A stretch of 64,000 nt of DNA, taken from an uncultured Flavobacteriaceae bacterium. GTDB taxonomy: Bacteria; Bacteroidota; Bacteroidia; Flavobacteriales; Flavobacteriaceae. Under the pieces are notes generated by a model. That model was not told the DNA's origin. It saw only the letters and a list, made by a program, of their open reading frames with translations, and did not search any database. Location: NCBI GenBank assembly GCA_947500385.1, contig CANMSA010000011.1:1-64000 (forward strand), given 5' to 3'. Both the position numbers and the translations under genes were made by a program. Below are positions 8,695 through 17,850 of the stretch, piece by piece. Numbering within the stretch: the first letter of the stretch is position 1; each line of letters opens with the position of its first letter.

Positions 8695-9570
8695 ATGCCA
8701 AATATTGATGAAGCACGTCAAACAATTCAGGAAACTAGCGAATACGGAATCACCTACCTAGATTTGTCGCGGCAGCGGGGTTCAGCATCGGAACCAGGTT
8801 TAACAACGGAAGATCTTGACGCCCTACTACCCGAGATAGCGTTGATGGAAAATCTTGAAACTTTGAATTTAGACAATAATTCAATTAACGTACTACCACC
8901 GAATATAGCGCTACTAAGCGACCTTGGCGTATTAAGTCTGGGGAACAATCAACTTTCCGAGTTGCCTGAGGAAATGGAGGCGCTAGATGAACTGGTTAGC
9001 TTACATTTAGCAGAGAACAATTTTCAGCAGGTACCACCTCAAATTGCATATCTACCCGCTCTCAATATCTTGAATTTAAGCGAGAACGCTATTCAAACCG
9101 TGCCACCGTTCCTAGGGCACATGACCGCAATTGCCAACTTGGATTTAAGTTTAAACTATATCAACGACTTACCCCAAGAAATAGGCGGCTTGACAAATCT
9201 TCAATCCTTTACCATAGCCAGTAATGAACTCGAGATCCTCCCTGATGAGTTCAACAATATACTCCGGTCGGGGAACCTTCGTTTCGTTGACCTAAGAGCA
9301 AACTATCTTCCTGACGAGGTGGTCGAATCAGTAAATCAAATTTCGCAAAGTTTCGGTATTGATGCACATACAGGGAATCAAAGAGTACCAGAAGTGTTAG
9401 CAGAGGATCAACAAGCGGCTCAAGAGGATCAAATAGAAGTGGAGTTGCAAGCTTTAGTCATTCCACGTAACCAAAGTCGCGCCAGAAATACAAGGCAGCC
9501 AGGTGAACGTACCGGGCGAAATGCCGCCCCCAGAGCCGCTCAACAGCCCCGAAGAAGAAGGCAGCCTTGA
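8695..9570 (+). CDS. Leucine-rich-repeat protein with basic C-terminal tail
   Basis: A 291-aa protein without a signal peptide. Residues ~45-220 form about seven LRRs of the 23-residue 'LxxLxxLdLsxNxLxxLPxxI' type (for example LNLDNNSINVLPPNIALL). A linker rich in Glu, Gln and Ala follows, then a disordered tail (about 250-291) ending RRRRQP with seven Arg in its last 20 residues. LRR proteins without export signals are common among secretion-system effectors acting on eukaryotic hosts, but also occur as cytosolic scaffolds. It is the only plus-strand gene in this block and separates two copies of a GH32 3' end, which suggests acquisition or rearrangement. The tail matches those of the candidate T4SS substrates listed below. 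No catalytic domain is recognisable. Confidence 0.8.
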   Translation: MPNIDEARQTIQETSEYGITYLDLSRQRGSASEPGLTTEDLDALLPEIALMENLETLNLDNNSINVLPPNIALLSDLGVLSLGNNQLSELPEEMEALDELVSLHLAENNFQQVPPQIAYLPALNILNLSENAIQTVPPFLGHMTAIANLDLSLNYINDLPQEIGGLTNLQSFTIASNELEILPDEFNNILRSGNLRFVDLRANYLPDEVVESVNQISQSFGIDAHTGNQRVPEVLAEDQQAAQEDQIEVELQALVIPRNQSRARNTRQPGERTGRNAAPRAAQQPRRRRQP

Positions 9571-9847
9571 TACGTTACTAACTCTTAGGCATCTATTTCA
9601 TCCCTAATTCTGTAGTCCTATTTTTTAACTTACAAAAAACACAGCTACCATACTTTTGAGCAGTTGCAAAGCGGCGCCCCAACGAAATACAGTCCACGAA
9701 TTGTATGGGCCCACCTGCTAAATGCAATCTGAATTGTGTTACGTTATGACACTTCTTAAAACCGATATGAAATAGGGCGGATTGCACGAACAAAATCACC
9801 GTACTGGAAGAAAGAACCTCTTTTTATTACCGCCTAAAGAAGTGTCC

Positions 9848-11413
9848 TCACCAAATACCCTTTATCTTATTGATTTTCAACGCTTTCATCTCTAAAGGGG
9901 AAGCTCCGGTATTCTCTACCGCTAGCAGGTTGTAGTGTTCCGAAGGAAATACCTGGGCGGTCATTACATACTGCCCCTTGTTTAAAAATACCTCGACCGA
10001 GGAGCGATCTACCAACACCCGCACTTCATACTCCCCTTCGGGCAATTGATCTACGGGCATTTGCTGAATGGTATTGGCAAACGCCTCTTTGAAGTCGGTT
10101 TTACCCGAAACTACCCGATCTAAAAGAAATAGTTGCTGGGTATTGGCCATCGTAAGTACCAATTCTTCTCCCATGGTGTTTTTGAAGCTCAGCACATAGT
10201 CTTTGGAAGTAGTCTTAAAAGCAATCTGCGCCTGGTTCAAATGATCAAAAGGGATGGTATCCTTGGTTGCGACTTCTAGTACTTTATCTTGCGCATCACC
10301 TGTTTCTACCAATTCGCTTAGCTGCGATACCGGATAGTTGAACAAGGTATACTCGGCTCCCATTTTCTGCAAGGAAAGGGTTCTGGGAAGCGTCATTGCA
10401 CTGCGCCAGGTGTCGGTGGGGGTGTCTTGCGCATAGGCCCAATTGCTCATCCAACCGATAAAGATCCGCTCGTCATTCGGGGCATTGTTATACGTGACCC
10501 CAGCATAGTTATCCGTTCCCAGATCGATCCATTTTCGTTCTGTTTGATCCGAGGTAAAACGTTCCCCATCAAAATCCCCCACAAAGTACTGCGTGCCACT
10601 GCCGCCGTTGGGCCCCCCGGGGTTGATACTGATCAACAAGACCCATTTTTCCTCTTCGGTACCCGCTACCTTCAACTTAAAAAGATCCGGGCATTCCCAA
10701 ACGCCTCCATGCGCCCCTTTTCCACGGCCGAACTCGCTCATTTTATGCCACGATTTTAAATCTTGGGAGCCCCATAGTTGCAAATGGTCGCCCGCTACCA
10801 AGGCCATTACCCATTTCTCACTCCTATCGTCCCAAAATACCTTGGGATCACGGAAATCTTTGATACCGTCATTTCCGATCACGGGATTGCCCTGATATTT
10901 TGTCCAAGAATCTCCATTGTCCAAACTATAGGCGATTCCTTGGGTCTGAAAATCTTTTTTACCGTCTTTTTCACCTTCTGGGTCGTGGTAGGTAAAAATG
11001 GCGACCAAGGGCGGATTCGCCTCGGTTCCAAAACCAGTAGTGTTCGCCGAATCTACCACCGCACTACCCGAAAAAATATAGCCATGCTCATCTGGGAACA
11101 GCGCGATAGGTCGATGTTCCCACTTTAACAGGTCTTTACTCGTTGCGTGCCCCCAGTGCATGGGACCCCATTCGATATCTTCGGGATAATACTGATAAAA
11201 CAAGTGGTACACCCCTTGGTGGTAGACCAACCCATTGGGATCGTTCATCCAATACTTCGGGGGTGAAAAATGAAACTGGGGTCGGTAGGGCTCCTCATAG
11301 GTAGCCACGGGCATCTCTTGCTTCAAAGGCGTATCGGACTTTTTATTTTGTTTACAAGAAACGATGAACAAGGGTATAAAAAAAAGGGGTACTATTTTTC
11401 GAAATGGTATCAT
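9848..11413 (-). CDS. GH32 fructan/sucrose hydrolase lipoprotein
   Basis: A 521-aa glycoside hydrolase family 32 enzyme (levanase/invertase type). It has an SPII signal peptide with lipobox IVSC (Cys20). The five-bladed propeller carries the full catalytic triad: nucleophile Asp58 in WMNDPNG, transition-state stabiliser Asp189 in FRDPKV and acid/base Glu240 in WECPDLF. A beta-sandwich domain follows, ending KINKIKGIW. It should cleave beta-fructosides at the cell surface or in the periplasm. No fructose-uptake or SusC/D gene is adjacent. A broken duplicate of its last ~200 bp lies at 8297-8548. It converges on the LRR gene across a 277-bp gap in which I see no gene. Confidence 0.9.
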   Translation of the reverse strand: MIPFRKIVPLFFIPLFIVSCKQNKKSDTPLKQEMPVATYEEPYRPQFHFSPPKYWMNDPNGLVYHQGVYHLFYQYYPEDIEWGPMHWGHATSKDLLKWEHRPIALFPDEHGYIFSGSAVVDSANTTGFGTEANPPLVAIFTYHDPEGEKDGKKDFQTQGIAYSLDNGDSWTKYQGNPVIGNDGIKDFRDPKVFWDDRSEKWVMALVAGDHLQLWGSQDLKSWHKMSEFGRGKGAHGGVWECPDLFKLKVAGTEEEKWVLLISINPGGPNGGSGTQYFVGDFDGERFTSDQTERKWIDLGTDNYAGVTYNNAPNDERIFIGWMSNWAYAQDTPTDTWRSAMTLPRTLSLQKMGAEYTLFNYPVSQLSELVETGDAQDKVLEVATKDTIPFDHLNQAQIAFKTTSKDYVLSFKNTMGEELVLTMANTQQLFLLDRVVSGKTDFKEAFANTIQQMPVDQLPEGEYEVRVLVDRSSVEVFLNKGQYVMTAQVFPSEHYNLLAVENTGASPLEMKALKINKIKGIW

Positions 11414-11571
11414 AGCAATCGTAAAGTGTTCATTTTTTAAAAAAAGGAATGTGGTCGCTAAAATAATACAACCCTTCTAAAATACGATCTTTATTTTACC
11501 GTGTACTCCAAAAAAATGTTTTCGATGCAAAGGCGAATGGGGAATAGCACTCTAGCACGGCTTTCAACCCA

Positions 11572-12894
11572 TTATTGTTTTGGTTTAAAGAAAAGGGTAT
11601 ATAGCGATCCCGTACCCGCTTCGCCTACACCTCCCCCAAAATTTATGGCAATAGAACCATCGCCTTTTAGATCTCCCACATAAGAAATAGAACGGGCAAA
11701 ACGATCCTCGCTACCCAATACGAGATCAAAACCGCCTTCGGCAGCACTGATCTTATCAAACGCTTTTACACTTTTGTCAGCGTTTAAATATAGTACGTAG
11801 GCATTGCCCTCATTTTGTTGATTGGCACCTGTGACCAAATCCGGTATGCCGTCACCATCTACATCACCTATTGCGCACAGGGCATGGCCAAACTGCGCCC
11901 CAAAAGTACCATTGGGATTCTCCGCTGCATCCAATACTTCGGCAAAGCCATTGACCCCTTCAGTAATCTTGATTTTGGATACCACCTGATAGGCATCGTT
12001 AATTGAAAGGATCCAAACCGCACCCTTACCGCCGTCGGACATAAAAGCCCCTACCGCCAGCTCCCTGGTACCGTCATTATCCAAATCGCCCAGGATCGCC
12101 ACTTCCCGGCCTCCGAATTGATCGCCATCTTCCAAACCGTCCCCGAAACCACCTTGCGTACTACTGATCGTTACGGTATTGGGATATACGACTTCCGAAG
12201 CGTCGTTTAAAAACAAAAAGTCTATAGCGCCACGATCCCGCCCCCCGTCATCCGAACCGGGATTACAGGCTACAAGATCTACCCTTCCGTCATCGTTCAA
12301 ATCGCCCACGGCCGTTAGCCCCTGAGCGATGATATTCTCATTCTTTACTACATCTTTAACGGTTCCGTTCGCGGTTAGATGTATAATGTATAGCGCATTA
12401 TTGGGCGGTACCGGAGCCGATACCGCTATATCGGGAATCCCATCGGCATCATAATCGCCAATACCCGCAACCCCGTACCCAAAGAAATTCCCTGCGGCCA
12501 AGTCTTCGTTGAAACCACCTTCCAAGGCCGATATTTTTTGGTTCGACATGACGGTACCATCCCTATTCATGAAGAGGATATATACCGCTCCGGCATCTTC
12601 GGCCCCATCGTCATCGGAACGTGCCCCGATGACATAGTCTATAATACCATCGCCGTTTACGTCGCCCACGGCATCGTGGTCTCTTGCAAACCGATCACCC
12701 GCCTCCAAATCGGCCACCAGCCCCCCCAAACCGTTTTCTATTTTTACAAAACCTGCTGCTTGGTACAGGGTTTCGACTGTTTCAACGTCTTCTTGATCAT
12801 CTGTGGCGTCGTCTTCCCCAACCAGTTCGTCCACGTCGTTACTACAACCAAATAGCGCTACTAAAAAAGTAAAAAATAAGATTTTGTTGTTCAT
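11572..12894 (-). CDS. FG-GAP repeat (integrin-alpha-like) lipoprotein
   Basis: A 440-aa protein with an SPII signal peptide (lipobox LFGC, Cys17) and an acidic linker. The rest is made of about seven FG-GAP/VCBS-like repeats, each with a Ca2+-binding DxDxDG-type loop (DVNGDGIIDYVIGA, DYDADGIPDIAV, DLNDDGRVDLVAC, DLDNDGTRELAVG, DVDGDGIPDLVTG). Together they predict a single seven-bladed beta-propeller. It is probably surface-exposed and binds Ca2+, perhaps in adhesion or ligand binding; no enzymatic motif is seen. It stands alone between the GH32 gene and the T4SS-linked block. Confidence 0.85.
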   Translation of the reverse strand: MNNKILFFTFLVALFGCSNDVDELVGEDDATDDQEDVETVETLYQAAGFVKIENGLGGLVADLEAGDRFARDHDAVGDVNGDGIIDYVIGARSDDDGAEDAGAVYILFMNRDGTVMSNQKISALEGGFNEDLAAGNFFGYGVAGIGDYDADGIPDIAVSAPVPPNNALYIIHLTANGTVKDVVKNENIIAQGLTAVGDLNDDGRVDLVACNPGSDDGGRDRGAIDFLFLNDASEVVYPNTVTISSTQGGFGDGLEDGDQFGGREVAILGDLDNDGTRELAVGAFMSDGGKGAVWILSINDAYQVVSKIKITEGVNGFAEVLDAAENPNGTFGAQFGHALCAIGDVDGDGIPDLVTGANQQNEGNAYVLYLNADKSVKAFDKISAAEGGFDLVLGSEDRFARSISYVGDLKGDGSIAINFGGGVGEAGTGSLYTLFFKPKQ

Positions 12895-13141
12895 GTATAA
12901 CGGATCGTTAGAAGTTTTAAGTGTGACGCATCTTTTAAGAAACAGTTTAACCGGTGCCGTCTTATTTAGTATACTTTAACAAGTGGTCACGCAGCCTATC
13001 AGGGCTTCTGCTTCAACATTAGGGTCTCGACCGACCAACTTGGTTTTCTTTTTCTTGTTCGATACCCGTGGGAGGCCTTCCCAGGGCTATTTCCAGAGGC
13101 CACTCCCGGTAAACTTCCGAAAAGGTTGTTTACCTTTCTAA

Positions 13142-13157
13142 GGTCGCCTAGGCGACC
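13142..13157. repeat. 16-bp perfect palindrome at a gene end
   Basis: GGTCGCCTAGGCGACC is a perfect palindrome that contains the TAG stop codon of the 130-aa protein gene. It could form a 6-bp hairpin with a CTAG loop. It is followed by CTTTTCT on the plus strand, with no T-run on the minus strand, so it is a weak terminator at best. It marks the distal end of the T4SS-linked gene block. Confidence 0.55.
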
Positions 13158-13540
13158 CTTTTCTCTTCGGGTTCTAGCTCCTCGTTTTGTTCTTGTGCTT
13201 CCCAATCGGTGAGCCAAGGTTGTAGGGCTGTTTTTAGGTCTTCCCCGCTACCTTGCTGCCACTGGGCCATCTTATTTTTGAACAGGTATCCATGTTGAAA
13301 CCGCATAAAGCTTGCCATTTCATATTTCATTGAATCCGAAAACCCCTGGGCCCGGCACAACATTGCTATTTCCGCTTCTAGCTCGGCGCTTCCCAATCGC
13401 ACTTCTCCCGGGCTTATTCCCTTGTTTTGGATAGGGCTTACCTCCTTATCTAATTTTGCTGTTCGTTGTGTGTAGGCTTCCGCGCCTATTGCGCGACCGT
13501 GTCCTTTACCGATGGGTGCTATGTTTTGATTTTGTGACAT
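13148..13540 (-). CDS. Hypothetical 130-aa protein, last gene of T4SS-linked block
   Basis: Unrecognised. The protein is soluble with no signal peptide or membrane segment. Its N-terminal 45 residues are basic and Gly/Ile-rich (IAPIGKGHGRAIGAEAYTQR). A predicted helical middle (about 50-105: ELEAEIAMLCRAQGFSDSMKYEMASFMRFQHGYLF) follows. The C-terminus is acidic and Glu/Gln-rich and closes with EEKRVA. It therefore lacks the strongly basic tail of its neighbours and may be a chaperone or regulator rather than a substrate. It lies 120 bp downstream of the 493-aa gene in the same direction. Confidence 0.6.
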   Translation of the reverse strand: MSQNQNIAPIGKGHGRAIGAEAYTQRTAKLDKEVSPIQNKGISPGEVRLGSAELEAEIAMLCRAQGFSDSMKYEMASFMRFQHGYLFKNKMAQWQQGSGEDLKTALQPWLTDWEAQEQNEELEPEEKRVA

Positions 13541-13660
13541 TTTGTATTCTTTTATCGTTTTTTAATAACCGTAATCGCCTTTAAACGCTATGGAATACCC
13601 TAAGTTAATAGCATCGCTGCTGCTGCAATTGCACTGTTAAGACCCTAGGCTCATATCTAC

Positions 13661-15142
13661 CTATATGCTAGGCGCCTTGGGTTGCTTACCCGGACTCAGA
13701 CTCCGACCCTGCGTAGCATTTTTACTATGCTCCGCTAAACTTGCCCTGGCTTTATTGGCCTTCTTAGATCTGTCCGTTGCCAGCGCTGAAAGATCTCCAA
13801 ATTTTGAGGGTGCAGCACTTGCTTGACTTCTACTTGATTCCCCTGACACCGATGAACTTTGGTCAAAAGGTTGCCCGCGTTTTAATGAAGCGGGTGTATT
13901 GGAGCTTTCTTCCGTTAAAGTCCATACTGAGCTCGAAGCAAGTTCAGAACCCGATTTTTCTTCTGAGGCCCCTCCCATGTTTGAAGCACGTTCAGCATCA
14001 GGGCCAAGTTCAGAACCCTGTTCTTCTTCTGAAGACCATATGTTTACATCACGCTCTGCAAGCTCGCCTAATGACGACTTCGAATCATCGGGGGTACTGC
14101 CATTTTTGATTTCGACTCCGTCCCGGGCACGTTCTAGTGTATCAATTCCATTATATAATTCGAGCTCGCTAGCATCCTGAACTTCTTCTATACCCGTATC
14201 GGTTTCCAATTCATCAAGCCAATTCGGAGCATCGACCATTGCATTATCATGCTCCGAATATAGGGACGAGTTATCGATGTCGTGATCAGCAGAACCCCCT
14301 AAATTTTCTTCTGGTACTACGCCCATTTCTCTGTCCTCTTCATCATCAGTGGTGGGAGCTACGGTATCAATACCCGAGTCCTGTTCGGCTCCTCGGGAGG
14401 CTTTTTCACCTTTTTCCGTTTCTAGTCCTAGCTCTTGTCTTTCTCCAGCGTTCTGCAATGCGGCATCTATGTCCTCATCGGCCCACGGCAGGTCGGGCTC
14501 ATTTTCCACTGTTTCCTGTGCATCATCCAATTGCTCCTTGGTCGCCTGCTCATGGGTAAGGCCATTGGCCAATAATACCTCATTTACCTTTCTCAGTCCT
14601 TCGGCCTGGTCCTCGGTTATTTCCCCTTTCTCAAGTCCATCTTCGATTTCATTTTCTAAACGTACCCGAGCTGCGTTCTTTTCTTCAATGGTCAGCGTAT
14701 CTCCTAGTTCCTGGCCTTGCCCAGCATCGTATTGTTGTTCTTGAGAAGCAGCAATGGAATTCTCCAAATCTTCTTTTAACTGCTGAAGTTCTTGCATAAA
14801 CTCTTTGAACTCGCTACGCATCGACTTATTGTTTCCGGTTCCCTCTTTGGCCTTTTTGGCTGCATGATAACCCATGAACAGCGCCATGCCGAAGAGTAGT
14901 CCTGCAGGACCCAAAACAAGCGCCAAGGCGTTCACCAATAACATTTTCTGCGCCATTTTCGTGGCTTTATCAATGGCAGTACCGACACTGGGGCCTTTCT
15001 CGGGATCATTGGAATCTCCTGATTTATGATGTAAGCGCTCCAAAGCCCTTTCCAAGTTGGCAATGCGCTGTTCGGAAATTTCAGAAACCGCCCTGGGGGT
15101 TAGCCCATCATCTTTCGTATTGTTCAAGTTTTCTCCTGGCAT
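13661..15142 (-). CDS. Hypothetical 493-aa acidic protein with membrane hairpin; candidate T4SS substrate
   Basis: Unrecognised. A charged N-terminus (residues 1-70) is followed by one hydrophobic stretch (about 73-100, NALALVLGPAGLLFGMALFMG). A coiled-coil/helical part (about 110-215) follows, then a very acidic, Ser/Glu/Asp-rich disordered region (about 220-430). The last ~60 residues switch abruptly to basic and Ser/Pro-rich (KKANKARASLAEHSKNATQG... ending KQPKAPSI), with four Lys/Arg and no acidic residue in the last 20. No signal peptide is present. The polarity and the basic tail are shared with proteins at 15407, 15989, 16692 and 44092, and suggest delivery by the adjacent T4SS (inference). 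Confidence 0.6.
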   Translation of the reverse strand: MPGENLNNTKDDGLTPRAVSEISEQRIANLERALERLHHKSGDSNDPEKGPSVGTAIDKATKMAQKMLLVNALALVLGPAGLLFGMALFMGYHAAKKAKEGTGNNKSMRSEFKEFMQELQQLKEDLENSIAASQEQQYDAGQGQELGDTLTIEEKNAARVRLENEIEDGLEKGEITEDQAEGLRKVNEVLLANGLTHEQATKEQLDDAQETVENEPDLPWADEDIDAALQNAGERQELGLETEKGEKASRGAEQDSGIDTVAPTTDDEEDREMGVVPEENLGGSADHDIDNSSLYSEHDNAMVDAPNWLDELETDTGIEEVQDASELELYNGIDTLERARDGVEIKNGSTPDDSKSSLGELAERDVNIWSSEEEQGSELGPDAERASNMGGASEEKSGSELASSSVWTLTEESSNTPASLKRGQPFDQSSSVSGESSRSQASAAPSKFGDLSALATDRSKKANKARASLAEHSKNATQGRSLSPGKQPKAPSI

Positions 15143-15406
15143 CGTATCGTTTTTTAGTTATTCTTTTACCTGTTTGTTAAACGTTTACCGCACCCTGTCA
15201 ATAATTCACCAGTACGCTATAACATTAAAGGTGCTTTGCGGGTACCTCTCCGAAGAGCAGAAACCTGTATACTCTTAAATCTGTTCCTTTACCTAAGGTA
15301 ATAACCACCTTCTGCCCTTGTTTTTGTCCTTTTTTAAAATCATTCCCCACTATTTACAACCTGCCCTACAGCATACCATCGACCGAAAAGCATCAAAAAA
15401 TCTCGA

Positions 15407-15841
15407 TCACAATGTTCTAGCTCTTGATCTAGAGCGCCTGGTCGAGGGAACAGGCGAAGGGGGGGGCGGCGCTGGCGAAACCCCATTTTCCCTTGAGTCC
15501 GTTCGATTTCTCGGTGTTATAAGGTCTTCCAGTTTACGCATATTGGCATCTCTTTTTGCTGTCTGAATTTCGATCTCTTGCTCCGCATCATGAATGTTTT
15601 TTGCCAAATGCCCGGGTTTCTCATTTAATAAGGGTTCTTGTAGCGCGACGGAGCCTTTTATAACCATTTCAAAACCTTTGTAAGCCAAGTAGACTCCCGC
15701 GGCGCCCAAGGCTACGGGGGCAACGGCCCCACCGGTCAAAGCTAATGCACCAATGGTACCCGCCAAGAACAGGGTACGTTTTATTATTTTTCGTGCTCTT
15801 TTACTATTCGAATTATTGTCAAAAAGACCATACGTAGGCAT
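15407..15841 (-). CDS. Small membrane-hairpin protein with Arg-rich tail; candidate T4SS substrate
   Basis: Unrecognised 144-aa protein. A basic N-terminus (SKRARKIIKR, about residues 13-22) leads into a long Gly/Ala-rich hydrophobic hairpin (about 23-66). A charged amphipathic helix (about 70-110) follows, then a Pro-rich linker (PAPPPPSPVPS) and the tail TRRSRSRARTL with five Arg and no acidic residue. The design closely parallels the next gene upstream (15989-16444), and both could be diverged paralogues. The alternating Arg residues recall Arg-x-Arg type T4SS transport signals. Confidence 0.6.
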   Translation of the reverse strand: MPTYGLFDNNSNSKRARKIIKRTLFLAGTIGALALTGGAVAPVALGAAGVYLAYKGFEMVIKGSVALQEPLLNEKPGHLAKNIHDAEQEIEIQTAKRDANMRKLEDLITPRNRTDSRENGVSPAPPPPSPVPSTRRSRSRARTL

Positions 15842-15988
15842 CTTTTTTTTTTTTAATTACATTAATTTTTTAATATCCCCTTTCATATGAAAGTACCGTA
15901 CCTAATCCTGTCAAAAATTTTCAGTCTTCCATAGGGATCATTCCTATAAAAACATGTACACTTCATCTCGGTTTCTAGGACAGGGGTC

Positions 15989-16444
15989 TTACAACCGTAC
16001 GCTTCTGGATGCCTTTGGCTTCATCCTTTCTTGCTGATTTTTTTCTATGGCTCGTTGCATCAATCGCGAAGGGGCTCCACTCTTTAAAATCATTCTTTCC
16101 CTTTTCTGAAGCTTCCCGAGCTGCTTAAGACGATTGCGATCGAGTTTGGCTTGTTGGATTTTCATCTCCTTCTGTATAGACCCTTCTTCATGCAACAACT
16201 GTTCGGTACTTGGCTTGGTAAATGCTTTTATGACCTTTTCTATGCCCTGAGCTAGTTTTTTACCCAGCTTATCACTAACAAGTAAGGAGACTCCAATGGT
16301 AGCCATAAAAGGAAGCGCGGCACCACCGGTGAAAACAGTGGCAATCCCCGCCGCAGCGACCGCTGCGATCCAAAGACCCGCCTTCGCCCGTCTCCTCTTT
16401 TTTTTCCCTTCAGAGGTATCGTCAAAATAACTCGCTTTTGCCAT
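15989..16444 (-). CDS. Small membrane-hairpin protein with basic tail; candidate T4SS substrate
   Basis: Unrecognised 151-aa protein. The N-terminus is strongly basic (GKKKRRRAKAG). It is followed by two hydrophobic segments (about residues 24-57, with FTGGAALPFMATIGVSLLV between turns). A Lys/Gln-rich amphipathic helix covers about 60-120, and the C-terminus ends KASRSVRL with six Lys/Arg in the last 20 residues. The order basic - hairpin - helix - basic tail is the same as in the 144-aa neighbour. It has no cleavable signal peptide. It belongs to the minus-strand block downstream of the T4SS core genes. Confidence 0.6.
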   Translation of the reverse strand: MAKASYFDDTSEGKKKRRRAKAGLWIAAVAAAGIATVFTGGAALPFMATIGVSLLVSDKLGKKLAQGIEKVIKAFTKPSTEQLLHEEGSIQKEMKIQQAKLDRNRLKQLGKLQKRERMILKSGAPSRLMQRAIEKNQQERMKPKASRSVRL

Positions 16445-16691
16445 GGTGCTTTCTTTTTTAGTTCTACTATTGTTAACTTCTACCCATAGTGCCTAAAGCC
16501 GTTGGCAGGTATATTTTTACATTCGTTCCCATACAAAGACGAACCGTTGCATCCCCTGTTTTTCCCGATCCTGTTTCCAAAAGCAAACACCCCTACTATA
16601 AGGTATGCTTGACAGTCGTACTCCCCCAAAAGAGCACTTATCTTTAACATAAGCTTAAGAGTACTACGGGCAAATGGAGCATATAACAAAG

Positions 16692-17162
16692 CTACATGCC
16701 CATCTTTTTCACGGTGCGCGTCGTTTGTGTTGCGGTATTGGTAGGTCGTGGCTTTAATATCTTGGATACGTCCAAGTTCTCACCTTGCTTGCTATTTAAA
16801 GGTTGTACCATATTCGCTTTAAAGTCAGGGGTGATCGTCCAGGTCTGTACCGTATCTAATTTTCCGCTGGGCGTAAAACTGGCCTTTGCCGTAGTCTTGA
16901 CCCTTGTAGGTTTTCGTTTCTGTTTTTTAGGACGCGCTACAGGTACTTCGGCATTGCGTTTATTCTTTTTTTTCTCTGGCTTTTTTTTCTTAGGCTTTTT
17001 TCCGGCCCTTTGGAGTTCGCTGGCCGATTTTCTTTTTATCTTTTCATTTACCGAAGCAGCGGGTTTCTTTCCAAAGAGCAGTTCTTTGATAATAGCTGTG
17101 GCAGAAACCGTTGTTTCCCTAGCTTCCCCTATGCTTCTATTTTTTTGTTCTTGAGGTTCCAT
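16692..17162 (-). CDS. Lys-rich soluble protein with basic tail; candidate T4SS substrate
   Basis: Unrecognised 156-aa protein, highly basic and probably disordered. A short N-terminal segment (about 15-35, EARETTVSATAIIKELLFG) is followed by repeated Lys/Pro/Arg clusters (KKPKKKKPEKKKNKRN near residues 53-68). A small beta-rich patch follows (ASFTPSGKLDTVQTWTITPD). The Thr-rich tail carries five Lys/Arg and no acidic residue in its last 20. It has no signal peptide or membrane segment. The Lys clusters could bind nucleic acid, or act as a nuclear localisation signal in a eukaryotic cell; this is speculation from composition only. Confidence 0.55.
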   Translation of the reverse strand: MEPQEQKNRSIGEARETTVSATAIIKELLFGKKPAASVNEKIKRKSASELQRAGKKPKKKKPEKKKNKRNAEVPVARPKKQKRKPTRVKTTAKASFTPSGKLDTVQTWTITPDFKANMVQPLNSKQGENLDVSKILKPRPTNTATQTTRTVKKMGM

Positions 17163-17268
17163 ACTTCTACGTTTTATGTTAAGCCCTATTCTTGATGATA
17201 GCGGCTTAACCCGTTACGAGGCACACCTGAGCCCGTTAGTTCGCGTTTTGGATTACGATACGTTTTCG

Positions 17269-17697
17269 CTAATCGATATTCGTATCTACATCATTTTGTG
17301 CTAGCACTGCCGTTTTGTTTTCTTTGTCCTCATTTTCTAATGGGGAATCGACCGTTTCCTTTTCAAAATCTTCTTTGAGGGTCTGATAGTATTCCCTAAA
17401 ATCTTGTTTGACCCGTGCCCAGGTTTTATAGGCTTTTTTCTTCTTTACTTCTGTTTTGGGAGCCTGCTTTTTTTTGTCCTTTCCCTTTCCCTGACCGTCT
17501 TTTATCTTTCTGTAAACCGATTTAAAAAGCAAGTGGAAAAAACTCTTATCCTCTTTTCCCGTATTTTGGGGTACGGTCTTTTCAGATTTCTCCATTGCCT
17601 TCTCCAACATTTTCATAAAGAGGAGAAACAAAAAATACATTCCTTTCTGGGCCCTCCCCCAAAATGTTTCAAAAGTCGTTTGTTCTTCTTTTTTCAT
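17269..17697 (-). CDS. Hypothetical 142-aa Lys-rich protein with amphipathic membrane segment
   Basis: Unrecognised. A hydrophobic segment at about residues 17-35 (KGMYFLFLLFMKMLEKAM) follows a polar N-terminus. The centre is Lys-rich (GKGKDKKKQAPK, then KKKKAYKTW), and a helix (VKQDFREYYQTLKEDFEKE) leads to an acidic C-terminus ending DVDTNID. Unlike its neighbours it does not end in a basic tail, so it is a weaker substrate candidate and may be a membrane accessory factor of the secretion locus. It sits between the PH-domain protein and the 156-aa Lys-rich protein on the same strand. Confidence 0.55.
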   Translation of the reverse strand: MKKEEQTTFETFWGRAQKGMYFLFLLFMKMLEKAMEKSEKTVPQNTGKEDKSFFHLLFKSVYRKIKDGQGKGKDKKKQAPKTEVKKKKAYKTWARVKQDFREYYQTLKEDFEKETVDSPLENEDKENKTAVLAQNDVDTNID

Positions 17698-17850
17698 TGC
17701 GCGCTTGTTTCGTGTTCCCTGTTCGTTACCCGATAATAGAACCAGGCCTTCAAGGATGCTGTTAACATCAAGTATATCTTCCCATTTTATCGATTACGGG
17801 CATACCTACAATAGGGGGTTTGTTTCCGAAACTCAATTACTTGAGCCCAT

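Noticed and set aside
12999-13217. 72-aa Arg-rich frame resembling another basic-tail protein
   Set aside because: It overlaps the 3' end of the 130-aa gene in another frame and its Arg-rich text derives from GC-rich hairpin sequence.
16480-16689. 69-aa frame between two small T4SS-linked genes
   Set aside because: No start context, mixed hydrophobic/Cys composition without pattern, and it lies wholly in an intergenic gap.
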